This document shows positions 28,958 through 38,373 of a stretch of DNA of 64,000 nt, in pieces. The notes below the pieces were generated by a model. It did no database searches, was not told where the DNA came from, and saw only the letters and a list, made by a program, of their open reading frames with translations. The position numbers were made by a program, and so were the translations under genes. This DNA comes from Xanthomonas sp. SI (GTDB lineage: Bacteria > Pseudomonadota > Gammaproteobacteria > Xanthomonadales > Xanthomonadaceae). Each line of letters starts with the position of its first letter. The stretch's first letter is position 1. The DNA lies in the NCBI RefSeq assembly GCF_014236855.1, contig NZ_CP051261.1, forward strand, positions 4,898,001 to 4,962,000. The letters are read 5' to 3'.

Positions 28958-29229
28958 TCCCGGCGCGCTGCGCTTGCACGTCGGGCGGGGCGCGTTGCCC
29001 TGCCCGGCCTGCGCGGTGGAAGGCGAACCGCGATGCGCTGGCGCGAACACGCCGCGATACTTCAGCGCCGGCAGCCCTTCGAAAGACGTACCGCACAGAT
29101 CGAGATCGCTGGACGGTGCCGAACCGGCAGATCGTCCACCAACCAATACCGAGACGACACGCCGATCTGTTCGGACAGCGCATAAAGATCGTAGATAGTG
29201 CCGCGCTTGCCGCTGCCGGCGATCGCCTT
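28958..29229. other. Gap after the haem protein, no gene supported
   Basis: About 270 bp. On the minus strand a 50-codon frame (GTIYDLYALSEQIGVSSRYW followed by LVDDLP) looks protein-like but has no start and ends at ~29068. It could be the eroded end of a gene. I found no repeat or regulatory motif. Confidence 0.35.
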
Positions 29230-29673
29230 TTAAGCAACGCCGTCGGTCGCGCGTTTGGAAAATGGACTGGACGCTAGGCGCTGGTGGTAGGCATGGCGGT
29301 CGACGACGCTTCCACGGTACTCCACCTCGTCGGTTCGGAGCGACGAGCGACACTCGAAATCGAACGAGACGACCTGCTTCCGATTCGTTCTTATGCGACT
29401 CGTCTCATAGCGGAGTTCGAGCTTTGCGTGTACCAGTTCGCTACGGTCGATCTTCTCGACGCCCAGTCTGTGCTCCAGCCATGCACTCAACTCACCCGCT
29501 ATCCACAGAGTCGGGCTATAGCCGGCGCTATGCGTGGCCGTCCTCTCCAGGAGATCGAAGTAGAGCGTTCCATCTGGAAGCTCGGCCATCCCTTCATAGT
29601 CGTCGCCCATGCGCCAACCCACCATCATCTGGCAGAGGGTGTTGGCGATGTCCTGCAGCACTTTGCGTCGCAT
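29230..29673 (-). CDS. Hypothetical protein, 147 aa (MRRKVLQDIANTLCQMMVGW type)
   Basis: A soluble, moderately charged protein with the N-terminal signature MRRKVLQDIANTLCQMMVGW and a segment FDLLERTATHSAG. No TM segment, signal or known motif. I recall close relatives in Xanthomonas and other proteobacteria, all without function. It is surrounded by other small orphan genes. Local GC content is distinctly lower than in the housekeeping genes of the window, which fits horizontal acquisition. Confidence 0.65.
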   Translation of the reverse strand: MRRKVLQDIANTLCQMMVGWRMGDDYEGMAELPDGTLYFDLLERTATHSAGYSPTLWIAGELSAWLEHRLGVEKIDRSELVHAKLELRYETSRIRTNRKQVVSFDFECRSSLRTDEVEYRGSVVDRHAYHQRLASSPFSKRATDGVA

Positions 29674-29777
29674 GTCCTGTGCCTACGAATCAACTCGGAT
29701 TACTAGCTTTGCCACGCGTAGTGGATGCGAAAGGATTTTTTGTCACGCTAGACGCCCTTTGAGACGCTGAGCCCTGC

Positions 29778-30203
29778 TCACGCTGCATCGCCACTCGGCG
29801 TCGGCGATCTGCCGATCGACATCATGCGGATGGAGGCGAGGAGCAGGACAATGAAGCTCAGCTGCCACACATAAAACGCCGCGCCCACATGCTCGATCGC
29901 AACGTCGTTGCCGGCCTCATTGAGCGAGAACACCGTGGCGCGGAAGGTGTCCAGGCCGATCAGGCAAGCCAATGCCGCACAGCAAAGGGCCACCTTGAAC
30001 CTGCGCAACGCGAACGCGAAAAATCCGGCAAAGAAGACCGGATTGGCGAACCAGGCGTAGCACTCGCCGTGATGGCTTTGCACCCAGCCCAGCACCAGCA
30101 GGACAAAACCAACGACATGCGATCCACCGCCGTGCAACGCCGGCAGGAACAACGCCACGATGTACACGAGCGCGGATGCGACAAGTGGAACGTACAACTT
30201 CAT
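29778..30203 (-). CDS. Small membrane protein, 141 aa
   Basis: Four hydrophobic segments (approximately 5-22, 28-42, 52-85 and 100-128) separated by short loops. A conserved-looking SHHGECYAWFANP loop could face the periplasm. No recognised family. Start ATG at 30201-30203. GC content is lower than in the core genes. Its neighbours are orphan genes on the same strand, which may form a loose accessory cluster. Confidence 0.6.
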   Translation of the reverse strand: MKLYVPLVASALVYIVALFLPALHGGGSHVVGFVLLVLGWVQSHHGECYAWFANPVFFAGFFAFALRRFKVALCCAALACLIGLDTFRATVFSLNEAGNDVAIEHVGAAFYVWQLSFIVLLLASIRMMSIGRSPTPSGDAA

Positions 30204-30263
30204 TCAGTCACTCCCTATCCCTGGATTGAGCCGCACCGCGGAGCGGCATCGGGCTGAAAGTCA

Positions 30264-30599
30264 TTACACGCACAGCTTCCGCAAGAGCGGCACAACGTAT
30301 GTTTCATCGGGGGACGCTTCCGGGCCATCCCCCTCATGCACGTACTCGCCCGCTTCGAAGGCATCGAACACGGCCCACGCGTAACCGGACATGCCCCTAT
30401 CGGAATCCAGATGGTAACAGTACGCATATAGCCCATTTATCGCGCGGTCGGCAACCTCGTACGACAACTCTCCGCCCAGATAACGCTCGGCCACTCGCCG
30501 CGCGAACTGATCGCAGAACGTCTCGTGCGCCTCTTCCTGCGTAAATCCCGACCACGCTGCTTCGAACGAGGATGCGCTGCCGACGTTGGCGATGTGCAT
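30264..30599 (-). CDS. Hypothetical protein, 111 aa
   Basis: A small acidic cytosolic protein (start MHIANVGSASSFEAAWSGF) with ARRVAERYLGGELSYEVADR and YAWAVFDAFEAGEYVHEGD. Helical and strongly acidic at the C-terminal half, like many small immunity proteins, but I recognise no family and there is no toxin gene beside it. The gap to the membrane protein gene downstream is 60 bp on the same strand. Confidence 0.55.
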   Translation of the reverse strand: MHIANVGSASSFEAAWSGFTQEEAHETFCDQFARRVAERYLGGELSYEVADRAINGLYAYCYHLDSDRGMSGYAWAVFDAFEAGEYVHEGDGPEASPDETYVVPLLRKLCV

Positions 30600-30760
30600 G
30601 TCGAGTACGCCCTACTCACTCGGGTTTTGTTGCGGTCCAAGGCCGACGCATGCGCAGATGCCGGCGTGGAGCACGCGGCGCGATCGGCCACTGCCATCAC
30701 GCCTACACCCGATCCGCTCCGTCTTCCGAACCATCGTCGGAGCAGGTCGTTACCCAGACC

Positions 30761-33457
30761 TCACCCCTTCCCCACCGGCAACACCACATCCATCAACGTC
30801 GCATCTTCCGGGTCAGGCGTGGCCTTGAAGCCCAGGTGTTCGCACATCGCCAGCATGGTGCGGTTCTCGCGCAGCACCTGGCCTTCGACGACGTTGAGGC
30901 CGAGCCAGCCGGCGTATTCGATCATGATCCGCATCAGTTGCCAGCCGATGCCATGGCCCTTGAGGTCGGAGCGGATCAGGATGCCGTATTCGCCGCGGTC
31001 GTAGTCGGCGTCGGCGTGCAGGCGCACCGCGCCGAGCATGTCGCCGGTCTTGGGTTCGATCGCCACCAGTGCGATCGAGCGGGCGTAGTCGAGCTGGGTC
31101 AGGCGGGCGATGAATTCGTGGCTGAAGTGCTTCACCGCCTGGAAGAAGCGCAGGCGCAGGTCCTCGTCGGTGACGCGGGCGAAGAAGCTGCGGAACAGCG
31201 CGTCGTCTTCCGGGCGCACCGGGCGCACGAACGCGGCGGCGCCGTCGTTGAGCACGATGCGCCGCTCCCATTCCTTCGGATACGGGAAGATCGCGAAGCG
31301 CGGGTGGCCGCGGCCCTTGTGCAGGCGCCGCGACGGCGCCACCGCCACGCGGGCGTCCACCGCGATCACGCCGTCGCGGTCGGCCAGCAGCGGGTTGATG
31401 TCCAGCTCGCGGATCTCCGGCAGGTCGGCGGCCAGTTGCGCCAGTTTGACCAGCACCATCGCCACCGCGCGCTCGTCGGCCGCGGGCACGTCGCGGTAGG
31501 CCTTGAGGATGCGGCTGACGCGGGTGCGGCCGATCAGTTCGTGGGCCAGGCGCAGGTCCAGCGGCGGCAGCGCCAGCGCTTTGTCGTCGATCACTTCCAC
31601 CGCGGTGCCGCCGCGGCCGAACACGATCACCGGGCCGAAGGTAGGGTCGTCGGCGATGCCGGCGATCAGTTCGCGCGCCTTCGGCCGCAGCAGCGTGGGC
31701 TGCACCAGCACACCGTCGATGCGCGCATCCGGACGCGCGGCGCGCGCGCGGGCGAGGATGCCTTCGGCGGCGTCCTGCACCGCCTGCGCGCTGACCAGGT
31801 TCAAACGCACGCCGTCCACGTCGGACTTGTGCGGGATGTCGGCCGAATGGATCTTCACCGCCACCGCCAACCCCTCGGCCAGCATCGGTGCCGCTGCCAA
31901 CGCAGCCTCTGCGGCGCTGGCGGCATGCACCACCGGCGCGGTGGGGATGCCGTAGGCCGCGAGCAGGCGGGTGGTGGCCAGCGGATCCAGCCAGGTCTGC
32001 CCGGCGGCCAGCGCGGCGTCGACGATGCCGCGCGCGGTGGCCGCATCGAACACGAAATCCTCGGGCAGGCTGGGCGGGGTCTCCATCAGCGCCGCCTGCG
32101 CTTCGCGGTAGCGCACCAGGTGCATGAAGCCGCGCACCGCGTCGGCCTCGGTGGCGTAGGTGGGGATGTGCGCGGCGTTGAGCGTGGCGGTGGCGCTTTC
32201 GTCGTTGCCGAGCCACACCGCGAACACCGGCTTGTCGCGGTGGTGGCGCGGACGCAGGCCGAGCGTGCGGGTCAGCGCCTGCGCCGCGTCGGCCGAGGAG
32301 GTGAAGGCGGTCGGCACGTTGACCACCAGCACCGCGTCGTTCTCCGGATCGGCCAGCAGCGCTTCGGCGGCGGCGGCATAGCGGTCGCCATCGGCGTCGA
32401 CCACGATGTCCACCGGGTTGGCGTGCGACCACTCCTGCGGCAGCGCCTGCTCCAGGCGTTGCAGGGTCTGCGGCGACAGCGCGGCCAGGGTGCCGCCGAG
32501 GTCGGCGAGCTTGTCCACCGCCAGCCGGCCGACGCCGCCGCCGTTGCTGAGGATCGCCAGGCGCCGGCCGGGGAAGGTGCTGAGCCGGCCCAGGGTCTCG
32601 GCCGCGGCGAACAGTTCGTCCAGCGCGCGCACGCGCAGCAGGCCGGCGCGGGCGAAGGCCGCGCCGTAGACCGCGTCGGAACTGGCCAGTGCCTGCACGT
32701 GGGTGTCGGCATTGGGATCGATGCGCAGCAGGCGCCCGGATTTCACCACCACCACGGGTTTGGCGCGCGCCGCGGCGCGCGCGGCGGACATGAACTTGCG
32801 TGCGTCGTGGATGTGTTCGACGTACAGCAGGATGGCGCGGGTGCGGTAGTCGGTGGCGAAGTAGTCGAGCAAGTCGCCGAAGTCCACGTCCAGCGCGTCG
32901 CCCAGCGACACCACCGCGGAAAAGCCGACCGAGCGCGCCACGCCCCACTCCACCAGGGCGGCGGCGATGGCGCTGGATTCGGAGATCAGCGCCAGGTCGC
33001 CCGGTTGCGGGCAGTGCGCGGCGATGCTGGCGTTGAGCTTGGCGTGCGGAGCGATCACGCCCAGGCAATGCGGGCCGAGGATGCGCAGGCCCTTGGCGCG
33101 CGCGGCCGCCTCGACCCGCGCCGCGGCCGAGCCGGGGCCTTCGCCCAGACCAGCGGTGAGGATGATCGCCGCGGCGACGCCGCGCCGCGCGGCGATGGCG
33201 ACGATGCGCGGCACGATCCGCGCCGGTGCGGTGATGACCACCAGGTCCGGCACCCACGGCAGATCGGTGAGTCCGCGCACGGTGGGCACGCCGTCGATCT
33301 CGCGGTAGCGCGGGCTGACCCAGCCGATCTGCCCGGGAAACCCGGCGGCGCGCAGGTTGCGCACCACCGCGCGCCCGGCCGAGCGCTCGCGCGGACTGCC
33401 GCCGACGATGGCGACCGAGGCGGGGCGGAACACGGACTGCAGGTGGTAGGTGCTCAT
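30761..33457 (-). CDS. Acyl-CoA synthetase (NDP-forming)/GNAT protein acetyltransferase, PatZ-like
   Basis: An 898-aa multidomain protein. CoA-binding Rossmann domain (~1-130, SVAIVGGSPRE), succinyl-CoA ligase-like domains (~150-460, including LISESSAIAAALVEW and ILSNGGGVGRLAVD), an ATP-grasp domain (~480-700, AVKIHSADIPHKSDVDGV; GRGGTAVEVIDD) and a C-terminal GNAT domain (~725-890, RSDLKGHGIGWQLM). This matches E. coli PatZ/Pat of ~886 aa, which acetylates and inactivates acetyl-CoA synthetase. The M at 33457 starts directly at the CoA-binding domain. The open frame continues upstream only because it reads through REP-like repeats. Confidence 0.9.
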   Translation of the reverse strand: MSTYHLQSVFRPASVAIVGGSPRERSAGRAVVRNLRAAGFPGQIGWVSPRYREIDGVPTVRGLTDLPWVPDLVVITAPARIVPRIVAIAARRGVAAAIILTAGLGEGPGSAAARVEAAARAKGLRILGPHCLGVIAPHAKLNASIAAHCPQPGDLALISESSAIAAALVEWGVARSVGFSAVVSLGDALDVDFGDLLDYFATDYRTRAILLYVEHIHDARKFMSAARAAARAKPVVVVKSGRLLRIDPNADTHVQALASSDAVYGAAFARAGLLRVRALDELFAAAETLGRLSTFPGRRLAILSNGGGVGRLAVDKLADLGGTLAALSPQTLQRLEQALPQEWSHANPVDIVVDADGDRYAAAAEALLADPENDAVLVVNVPTAFTSSADAAQALTRTLGLRPRHHRDKPVFAVWLGNDESATATLNAAHIPTYATEADAVRGFMHLVRYREAQAALMETPPSLPEDFVFDAATARGIVDAALAAGQTWLDPLATTRLLAAYGIPTAPVVHAASAAEAALAAAPMLAEGLAVAVKIHSADIPHKSDVDGVRLNLVSAQAVQDAAEGILARARAARPDARIDGVLVQPTLLRPKARELIAGIADDPTFGPVIVFGRGGTAVEVIDDKALALPPLDLRLAHELIGRTRVSRILKAYRDVPAADERAVAMVLVKLAQLAADLPEIRELDINPLLADRDGVIAVDARVAVAPSRRLHKGRGHPRFAIFPYPKEWERRIVLNDGAAAFVRPVRPEDDALFRSFFARVTDEDLRLRFFQAVKHFSHEFIARLTQLDYARSIALVAIEPKTGDMLGAVRLHADADYDRGEYGILIRSDLKGHGIGWQLMRIMIEYAGWLGLNVVEGQVLRENRTMLAMCEHLGFKATPDPEDATLMDVVLPVGKG

Positions 33458-33601
33458 GGCGGGCGCGGGCGGGCAAGCGGTGCGCCAACGGTACACGGGT
33501 GATGCTGGCGCGGGGATGATCGGGGGATGCGGATGCGTCGCGGCCTGCCGGATCGCGGCTTCGGGCGATGCGGGAAAGGCGGTGGGTTCCGGCGTCCATG
33601 C

Positions 33602-33902
33602 GTCGGGACTGAAGTCCCTCCCACAGTGCACCTCCGGCCAGTTGCGAGGTCCCTGCAGGAGCGGTTTCAACAGCGACGAACGAAGAAGCGGCGCAACTGG
33701 CAGGTTCGGCATTCTGTCGGGACTGAAGCCCCTCCTACAGTGCACCTTCGGCCTATCGCGAGTTCCCTGTAGGAGCGGTTTCAACCGCGACGAACGAAGC
33801 GGTGCAGCTGGCAGGTTCGGTATTCTGTCGGGGCTGAAGCCCCTCCTACAGTGCACCCGGACGCTGGCCGCGAGTTCCTGTGGGAGCGACTTCAGTCGCG
33901 AC
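33602..33902. repeat. Three tandem inverted pairs of REP-like repeats
   Basis: Six 24-bp hairpin units alternate in orientation: 33602, 33654, 33716, 33768, 33827 and 33879. They form three pairs with a period of 111-114 bp. The pairs are joined by conserved linkers (GTGCACC between units of a pair; GACGAACGAAG and GGCAGGTTCGG between pairs). Stem sequences differ with matching changes on both sides (GGGACT/AGTCCC, GGGGCT/AGCCCC, GCGACT/AGTCGC, GCGGTT/AACCGC). They lie between the divergent PatZ-like gene and kefC; no gene is seen in 33458-34092. Confidence 0.9.
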
Positions 33903-34092
33903 GAACGAAGCAGGGACGCTTGCCGGCTTCGCACCTTGTCGGCACCGGTGGCCCAAAGCCGCCAAGGCGCCCCCCAGCGCCCCGCCTGGCATCCCGCCGA
34001 TGCCGAAGGTCGGCATCCGCCTGCCGCTTCCCCCAATCCGGGTAAGCGGACGGTCGCGTGGCGGCCGCATAATGGCGCGATGGAGACGACTC

Positions 34093-35925
34093 ATGCATAG
34101 CGGCGGCCTGGAGCTGGCGCTGGTCTTGCTGCTGGCCGCGGTGATCGCGGTGCCGGTGTTCAAACGCCTGGGCCTGGGTGCGGTGCTGGCCTATCTCGCC
34201 GCCGGCGTGGTGCTGGGCCCGGACGGGCTGGGCTTCGTGCAGGACACCGAGCGCATCCTCAACGCCGCCGAGATCGGCGTGGTGATGCTGCTGTTCCTGA
34301 TCGGCCTGGAACTGTCGCCGGCGCGGCTGAAACTGATGCGGCGCGCGGTGTTCGGCGCCGGTACCGCGCAGGTGGTGCTGACCGCGCTGCCGCTGGGCGT
34401 GCTGCTGCTGTGCCTGGACCTGAACTGGAAGAGCGCGCTGGTGGTGGGCCTGGCGCTGGCGCTGTCGTCCACCGCGGTGGGCCTGCAGTTGCTGGCCGAG
34501 CGCAAGGCGCTCAACAGCGACTACGGCCGGCTCGGTTTCGCGATTTTGCTGTTCCAAGACCTGATCGCGATCCCGCTGCTGGCAGCGATCCCGCTGCTCG
34601 GCGGGGCCAAGAACGACACCCTGACCTGGACCGAGGTGGCGCAGGCGCTGGGCGCGCTGACGGTGGTGGTGCTGTGCGGGCGCTTCGCGCTGCGCTACCT
34701 GTTCCGCATCGTGGCACGCACGCGCATGCCCGAGGTATTCACCGCCAGCGCGCTGCTGGTGGTGCTGGGCAATGCGTGGTTCCTGCAGAAGGCCGGGCTG
34801 AGTCCGAGCCTGGGCGCGTTCCTGGCCGGGGTGCTGCTGGCCGACTCGGAATTCCGGCACGAGCTGGAGGCGCAGATCGAACCGTTCCAGGGCCTGCTGC
34901 TGGGCGTGTTCTTCATCGCCGTGGGCATGGGCATCGACCTGGACCGCATCGTCGCCGAGCCGTGGCTGATCGCCGGCGGCGTGGCCACGCTGCTGCTGGT
35001 CAAGTTCAGCCTGCTGGTCGGCATCGGCCGGGTGGCGCGGCTGCCGCTGCGCAGCGCCTTGTTGCTGGGCAGCCTGTTGTGGCTGGGCGGCGAATTCGCG
35101 TTCGTGGTGTTCACCGAGGCGCAGCGCGTGCAATTGCTGGACGACGCCAACCACGACCGCCTGGTCGCGGTGGTCGGCGTGTCGATGGCGCTGACGCCGC
35201 TGCTGCTGATCGGCATCCAGCGCCTGCTCGACAGCGGCGAGGCGGCCAAGGCCAAACGCACGCCGCCGCCGGCCGCCCACTACGACACCGTGGACGAGCA
35301 GCGCGCGCAGGTGCTGATCGCCGGCATGGGCCGTTTCGGCCAGATCGTGGCGCGCCTGCTGACCGCGCAGCGCATCCCGTTCGTGGCGCTGGAGCACAAC
35401 CCGGACACGGTGGAAGACCTGCGCCGCTTCGGCAACAAGATCTATTACGGCGACCCCAGCCGTCCGGACCTGTTGCGCGCGGCCGGCAGCGACAGCATCG
35501 GCATCTTCGTGGTGGCGATGGACGATCCGGAAACCAACATCAAGACCACGCGGCTGATCCGCCGCCTGTATCCGAAGGCGCAGGTGCTGTCGCGCGCGCG
35601 CAACCGCCAGCACGCCTGGCGGCTGATGGACCTGGGCGCCGAGCCGTTCCGCGAGGTGTTCGCCTCCAGCCTGGAGCTGAGCGAAAAGGTGCTGGTGAAC
35701 CTGGGCCTGAGCGCGGAGACCGCGCGCGACCGCATCGCCCGCTTCCGCCAGCACGACGAGCAGCTGTTGCGCGCGCAGCACCTGGTCTACGACGACGAAG
35801 CGGCGGTGGTGCAGACCTCGCGCGATGCGCGCGCGGATCTGATGCAGCTGTTCGAGGCGGATGTGAGCGAGGTGCCTGGGGAAGCGGCGGCCGATGCGGC
35901 GGCGGCGGCGAAGACGCAGTCGTAG
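34093..35925 (+). CDS. kefC: Glutathione-regulated potassium/proton antiporter, KefB/KefC type
   Basis: A 610-aa CPA2 antiporter. About 12-13 TM helices (~5-385) include the GVVMLLFLIGLELSP motif and ALSSTAVGLQLL. They are followed by a cytosolic RCK/TrkA-N domain (~405-530, VLIAGMGRFGQIVARLL; YYGDPSRPDLL) for NAD/glutathione sensing. A charged, Ala-rich tail follows. K+ efflux acidifies the cytosol and protects against electrophiles. KefC and KefB cannot be separated from sequence by eye. ATG at 34093 begins at the first helix. Confidence 0.88.
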   Translation: MHSGGLELALVLLLAAVIAVPVFKRLGLGAVLAYLAAGVVLGPDGLGFVQDTERILNAAEIGVVMLLFLIGLELSPARLKLMRRAVFGAGTAQVVLTALPLGVLLLCLDLNWKSALVVGLALALSSTAVGLQLLAERKALNSDYGRLGFAILLFQDLIAIPLLAAIPLLGGAKNDTLTWTEVAQALGALTVVVLCGRFALRYLFRIVARTRMPEVFTASALLVVLGNAWFLQKAGLSPSLGAFLAGVLLADSEFRHELEAQIEPFQGLLLGVFFIAVGMGIDLDRIVAEPWLIAGGVATLLLVKFSLLVGIGRVARLPLRSALLLGSLLWLGGEFAFVVFTEAQRVQLLDDANHDRLVAVVGVSMALTPLLLIGIQRLLDSGEAAKAKRTPPPAAHYDTVDEQRAQVLIAGMGRFGQIVARLLTAQRIPFVALEHNPDTVEDLRRFGNKIYYGDPSRPDLLRAAGSDSIGIFVVAMDDPETNIKTTRLIRRLYPKAQVLSRARNRQHAWRLMDLGAEPFREVFASSLELSEKVLVNLGLSAETARDRIARFRQHDEQLLRAQHLVYDDEAAVVQTSRDARADLMQLFEADVSEVPGEAAADAAAAAKTQS

Positions 35926-36031
35926 CGGTGTTGGTGGTGCGGCGCTTGCGTGGCGTGTGCGGCGAGAGCACAGGCGGCAGGGATGTCGGTCAAGGGCGGT
36001 GCCGGATGCCGGTTGGATCCTTGCTTCGTTT

Positions 36032-36478
36032 GTCGCGGCTGAAGCCGCTCCTACAGGTGTTCGCGAGCTGCTGCTGGAGCGCTTGTAGGCGGGGCGTCGG
36101 CCCCGACGGGATGCGAGGCCGGTGGGCTCCGTCGCTGCGTTCGTCGCGGCTGAAGCCGCTCCTACAGGACTTGCGGCCGGCTTGCTGGATGTTGTGGAAG
36201 GGAATGCTGATGGTCTTGGGCCATCGGTTCCGACAGGATCCGAAATCTGACGATTTCGCGGCTTCGTTTGTCGCGGCTGAAGCCGCTCCTACAGGGTTTC
36301 GTGCGTGGCGGGTGCCTTTGTAGGAGGGGCTTCAGCCCCGACAGAATGCCGAACCTGCCTGCTCCGCCGCTTCGTTTGTCGCGGCTGAAGCCGCTCCTAC
36401 AGAATTGCAGCGGGCTCGCTGCTGCAGCACTCGCGGCTGGCGCGCCGGAGGCACTGTGGGAGGGACTTCAGTCCCGAC
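36032..36478. repeat. Cluster of seven REP-like hairpin repeats between kefC and zwf
   Basis: Units at 36032, 36084, 36143, 36270, 36319, 36378 and 36455 in mixed orientation. Four have the standard GCGGCTGAAGCCGC stem. The others are GGGGCGTCGGCCCC, GGGGCTTCAGCCCC and GGGACTTCAGTCCC, all still fully paired. They occupy most of the 630-bp gap between convergent genes; no coding sequence is seen in 35926-36555. Confidence 0.88.
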
Positions 36479-36555
36479 TGCAGCCCGCGCCGATCGCGAC
36501 GGATGGCCCCAATGCCACCCGGAGTCCCTGCCATGAGGACGGAGCGCGGCGCCGG

Positions 36556-38373
36556 TCAGCGCTTCGCCACGGCGCGCTTGGCGGCGGTCGCAGGCGCCTT
36601 CTTCGCCACCGGCTTGCTCGCTTTCCCGGACGCGGACTTGACTGCCTTCTTCGGCGCAGCTGTCTTCTTGCCTTCTGTCTTCTTGGCCGAGGCGACCGCC
36701 TTCTTGGGCGAAGCGGCGCGCTTGGGCTTGCCGGCGCCTGCCGCCTTGGCCTTGGAGGCGGCAGGCTTGGCAGCGGCCGCACGCTTCGCCGGCGCTGCCG
36801 ACTTGGCGTCGGCGCCGCCTTCCGCTGGGCGCCGCGGCGGTGGGCGGCGGCCGGCGGTCAGGGTGCGCCAGCTGTGGCCGCCGTTGAGCGCGAGCAATGC
36901 GTCGGCGGCGGCCGGGCCGGCGCTGCCGGCCGGGTATTGCGCCACTTCGTCGGCTGAGGCCTGCCAGGCATCCAGGATCGGCTGCACGATGCGCCAGGCC
37001 GCTTCGACCATCGTCGCGTCCTGGAACAGGCCGGCCTCGCCGTTCATGCAGTCCTGCAGCAGGCGTTCGTAGCCGACCGTGTATTCCTTCGGGAACCAGT
37101 CGCGATAGCGGAAGTCCATGCGCACCGGCGCAAGGCTGACCCGCGCGCCCGGTCGCTTGACGTCGAACTGCAGCGAGATGCCTTCGTCGGGCTGGATGTG
37201 CAGCACCAGCCAGTCGGGGCCGTAGCCGCCGATTTCGGCGCTGCGCAGCGGCGCCAGCGGCGCCGGCTTGAAGCGGATCGCGATCTCGGTGGTGCGTTCG
37301 CGCAGGCGCTTGCCGGTGCGCAGGTAGAACGGCACCCCGGCCCAGCGCCAGGTGTCGACCTGCAGCTTCATCGCCACGTAGGTCTCGGTGTTGGAATCGG
37401 AAGGCACCGTGTCTTCCTCTCGGTAACCGGGCACCGCATTGCGCCCGATCGCGCCGGCCGCGTACTGGCCGCGCACCACGTCGCCCGGGGCCAGCGGCCG
37501 CACCGCCTCGATCACCTCGGCGCGCCGGCGCAGCATCGACGCGGGCGTGAACGCCGCCGGCGGCTCCATCGCGATCATCGCCAGCAGCTGGAACAGATGA
37601 TTGGGCACCATGTCGCGCAAACAGCCGGTGGGATCGTAGAAACCGCCGCGCCCTTCCACGCCGATGGTCTCGGCGGCGGTGATCTGCACGTGGTCGATGC
37701 GGTCGCGGTTCCACACCGGCTCGAACAGGCCGTTGGCGAAGCGGAAGGCGAGGATGTTCTGCACCGTCTCCTTGCCCAGGAAGTGGTCGATGCGGAACAC
37801 CTGGTCCTCGTCGAGCACGCGGCCGACGATGGCGTTGAGCTCCTTGGCGCTGCGCAGGTCGTGGCCGAACGGCTTCTCCACGATCACCCGGCGCCAGCCG
37901 CCGCCGGCGGGCTGCTTGACCAACCCCGCCGCGCCCAGCTGCTCGATCGCCGGGGCGAAGAAGCGCGCCGCGGTGGCCAGGTAGAACAGCACGTTGCCGC
38001 CGGTCTGGTACTGCGCGTCGTACTTGGCGATCACCTCGCCCAGCGCGCGATAAGTGGCCGCATCGGCGAAATCGCCACGCAGGTAGTGCAGGCGCGTGCG
38101 CAGCCAGTTCCACACGTCCTCGTCCAGGCCGTCGGCCTTGAACTCGGCATCGCGGTCGGCCATCAGACCGTGCAGCGCGGTGCCGAGCAGGCGCCGCCAG
38201 CTGGCTTCGCTGATGTCGCCGTGGTCCACGCCGATCACCGCGAACTGTTCGGGCAATGCGCCGCTGCGGCGCAGGTTGTACAGCGCCGGCAGCACCAGGC
38301 GCCGCGTCAGGTCGCCGCGCGCGCCGAACACCACGATCAGGCACGGAGGAGTGGTTTGCGTCGCTTCGCTCAT
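36556..38373 (-). CDS. zwf: Glucose-6-phosphate 1-dehydrogenase with a lysine/alanine-rich C-terminal tail
   Basis: 605 aa. Residues ~1-490 are a complete G6PDH: dinucleotide motif VVFGARGDLTRR, active site RIDHFLGKE, and C-terminal MDFRYRDWFPKEYTVGYERL. It makes 6-phosphogluconolactone plus NAD(P)H for the Entner-Doudoroff and pentose-phosphate routes. A ~95-residue tail follows (~510-605), made almost only of Ala, Lys, Pro and Ser in AAKPAASKAK/KKAVASAKK-like repeats. This resembles histone H1 and is not part of the usual ~490-aa enzyme. The reading frame is continuous, so it is an in-frame extension. The start ATG overlaps the GH15 stop by ATGA. Confidence 0.93.
   Translation of the reverse strand: MSEATQTTPPCLIVVFGARGDLTRRLVLPALYNLRRSGALPEQFAVIGVDHGDISEASWRRLLGTALHGLMADRDAEFKADGLDEDVWNWLRTRLHYLRGDFADAATYRALGEVIAKYDAQYQTGGNVLFYLATAARFFAPAIEQLGAAGLVKQPAGGGWRRVIVEKPFGHDLRSAKELNAIVGRVLDEDQVFRIDHFLGKETVQNILAFRFANGLFEPVWNRDRIDHVQITAAETIGVEGRGGFYDPTGCLRDMVPNHLFQLLAMIAMEPPAAFTPASMLRRRAEVIEAVRPLAPGDVVRGQYAAGAIGRNAVPGYREEDTVPSDSNTETYVAMKLQVDTWRWAGVPFYLRTGKRLRERTTEIAIRFKPAPLAPLRSAEIGGYGPDWLVLHIQPDEGISLQFDVKRPGARVSLAPVRMDFRYRDWFPKEYTVGYERLLQDCMNGEAGLFQDATMVEAAWRIVQPILDAWQASADEVAQYPAGSAGPAAADALLALNGGHSWRTLTAGRRPPPRRPAEGGADAKSAAPAKRAAAAKPAASKAKAAGAGKPKRAASPKKAVASAKKTEGKKTAAPKKAVKSASGKASKPVAKKAPATAAKRAVAKR

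Noticed and set aside
33602..33902. Regularly spaced repeats considered as a CRISPR array
   Set aside because: Units alternate in orientation, are themselves hairpins with varying stems, linkers are conserved rather than unique, and there are no cas genes.
33458..34036. Upstream extension of the PatZ-like gene to a 1091-residue protein
   Set aside because: The extra residues are a translation of the REP-like repeats (repeating SRLKPLLQ / RRGFSPD). The conserved CoA-binding domain starts at the Met at 33457.
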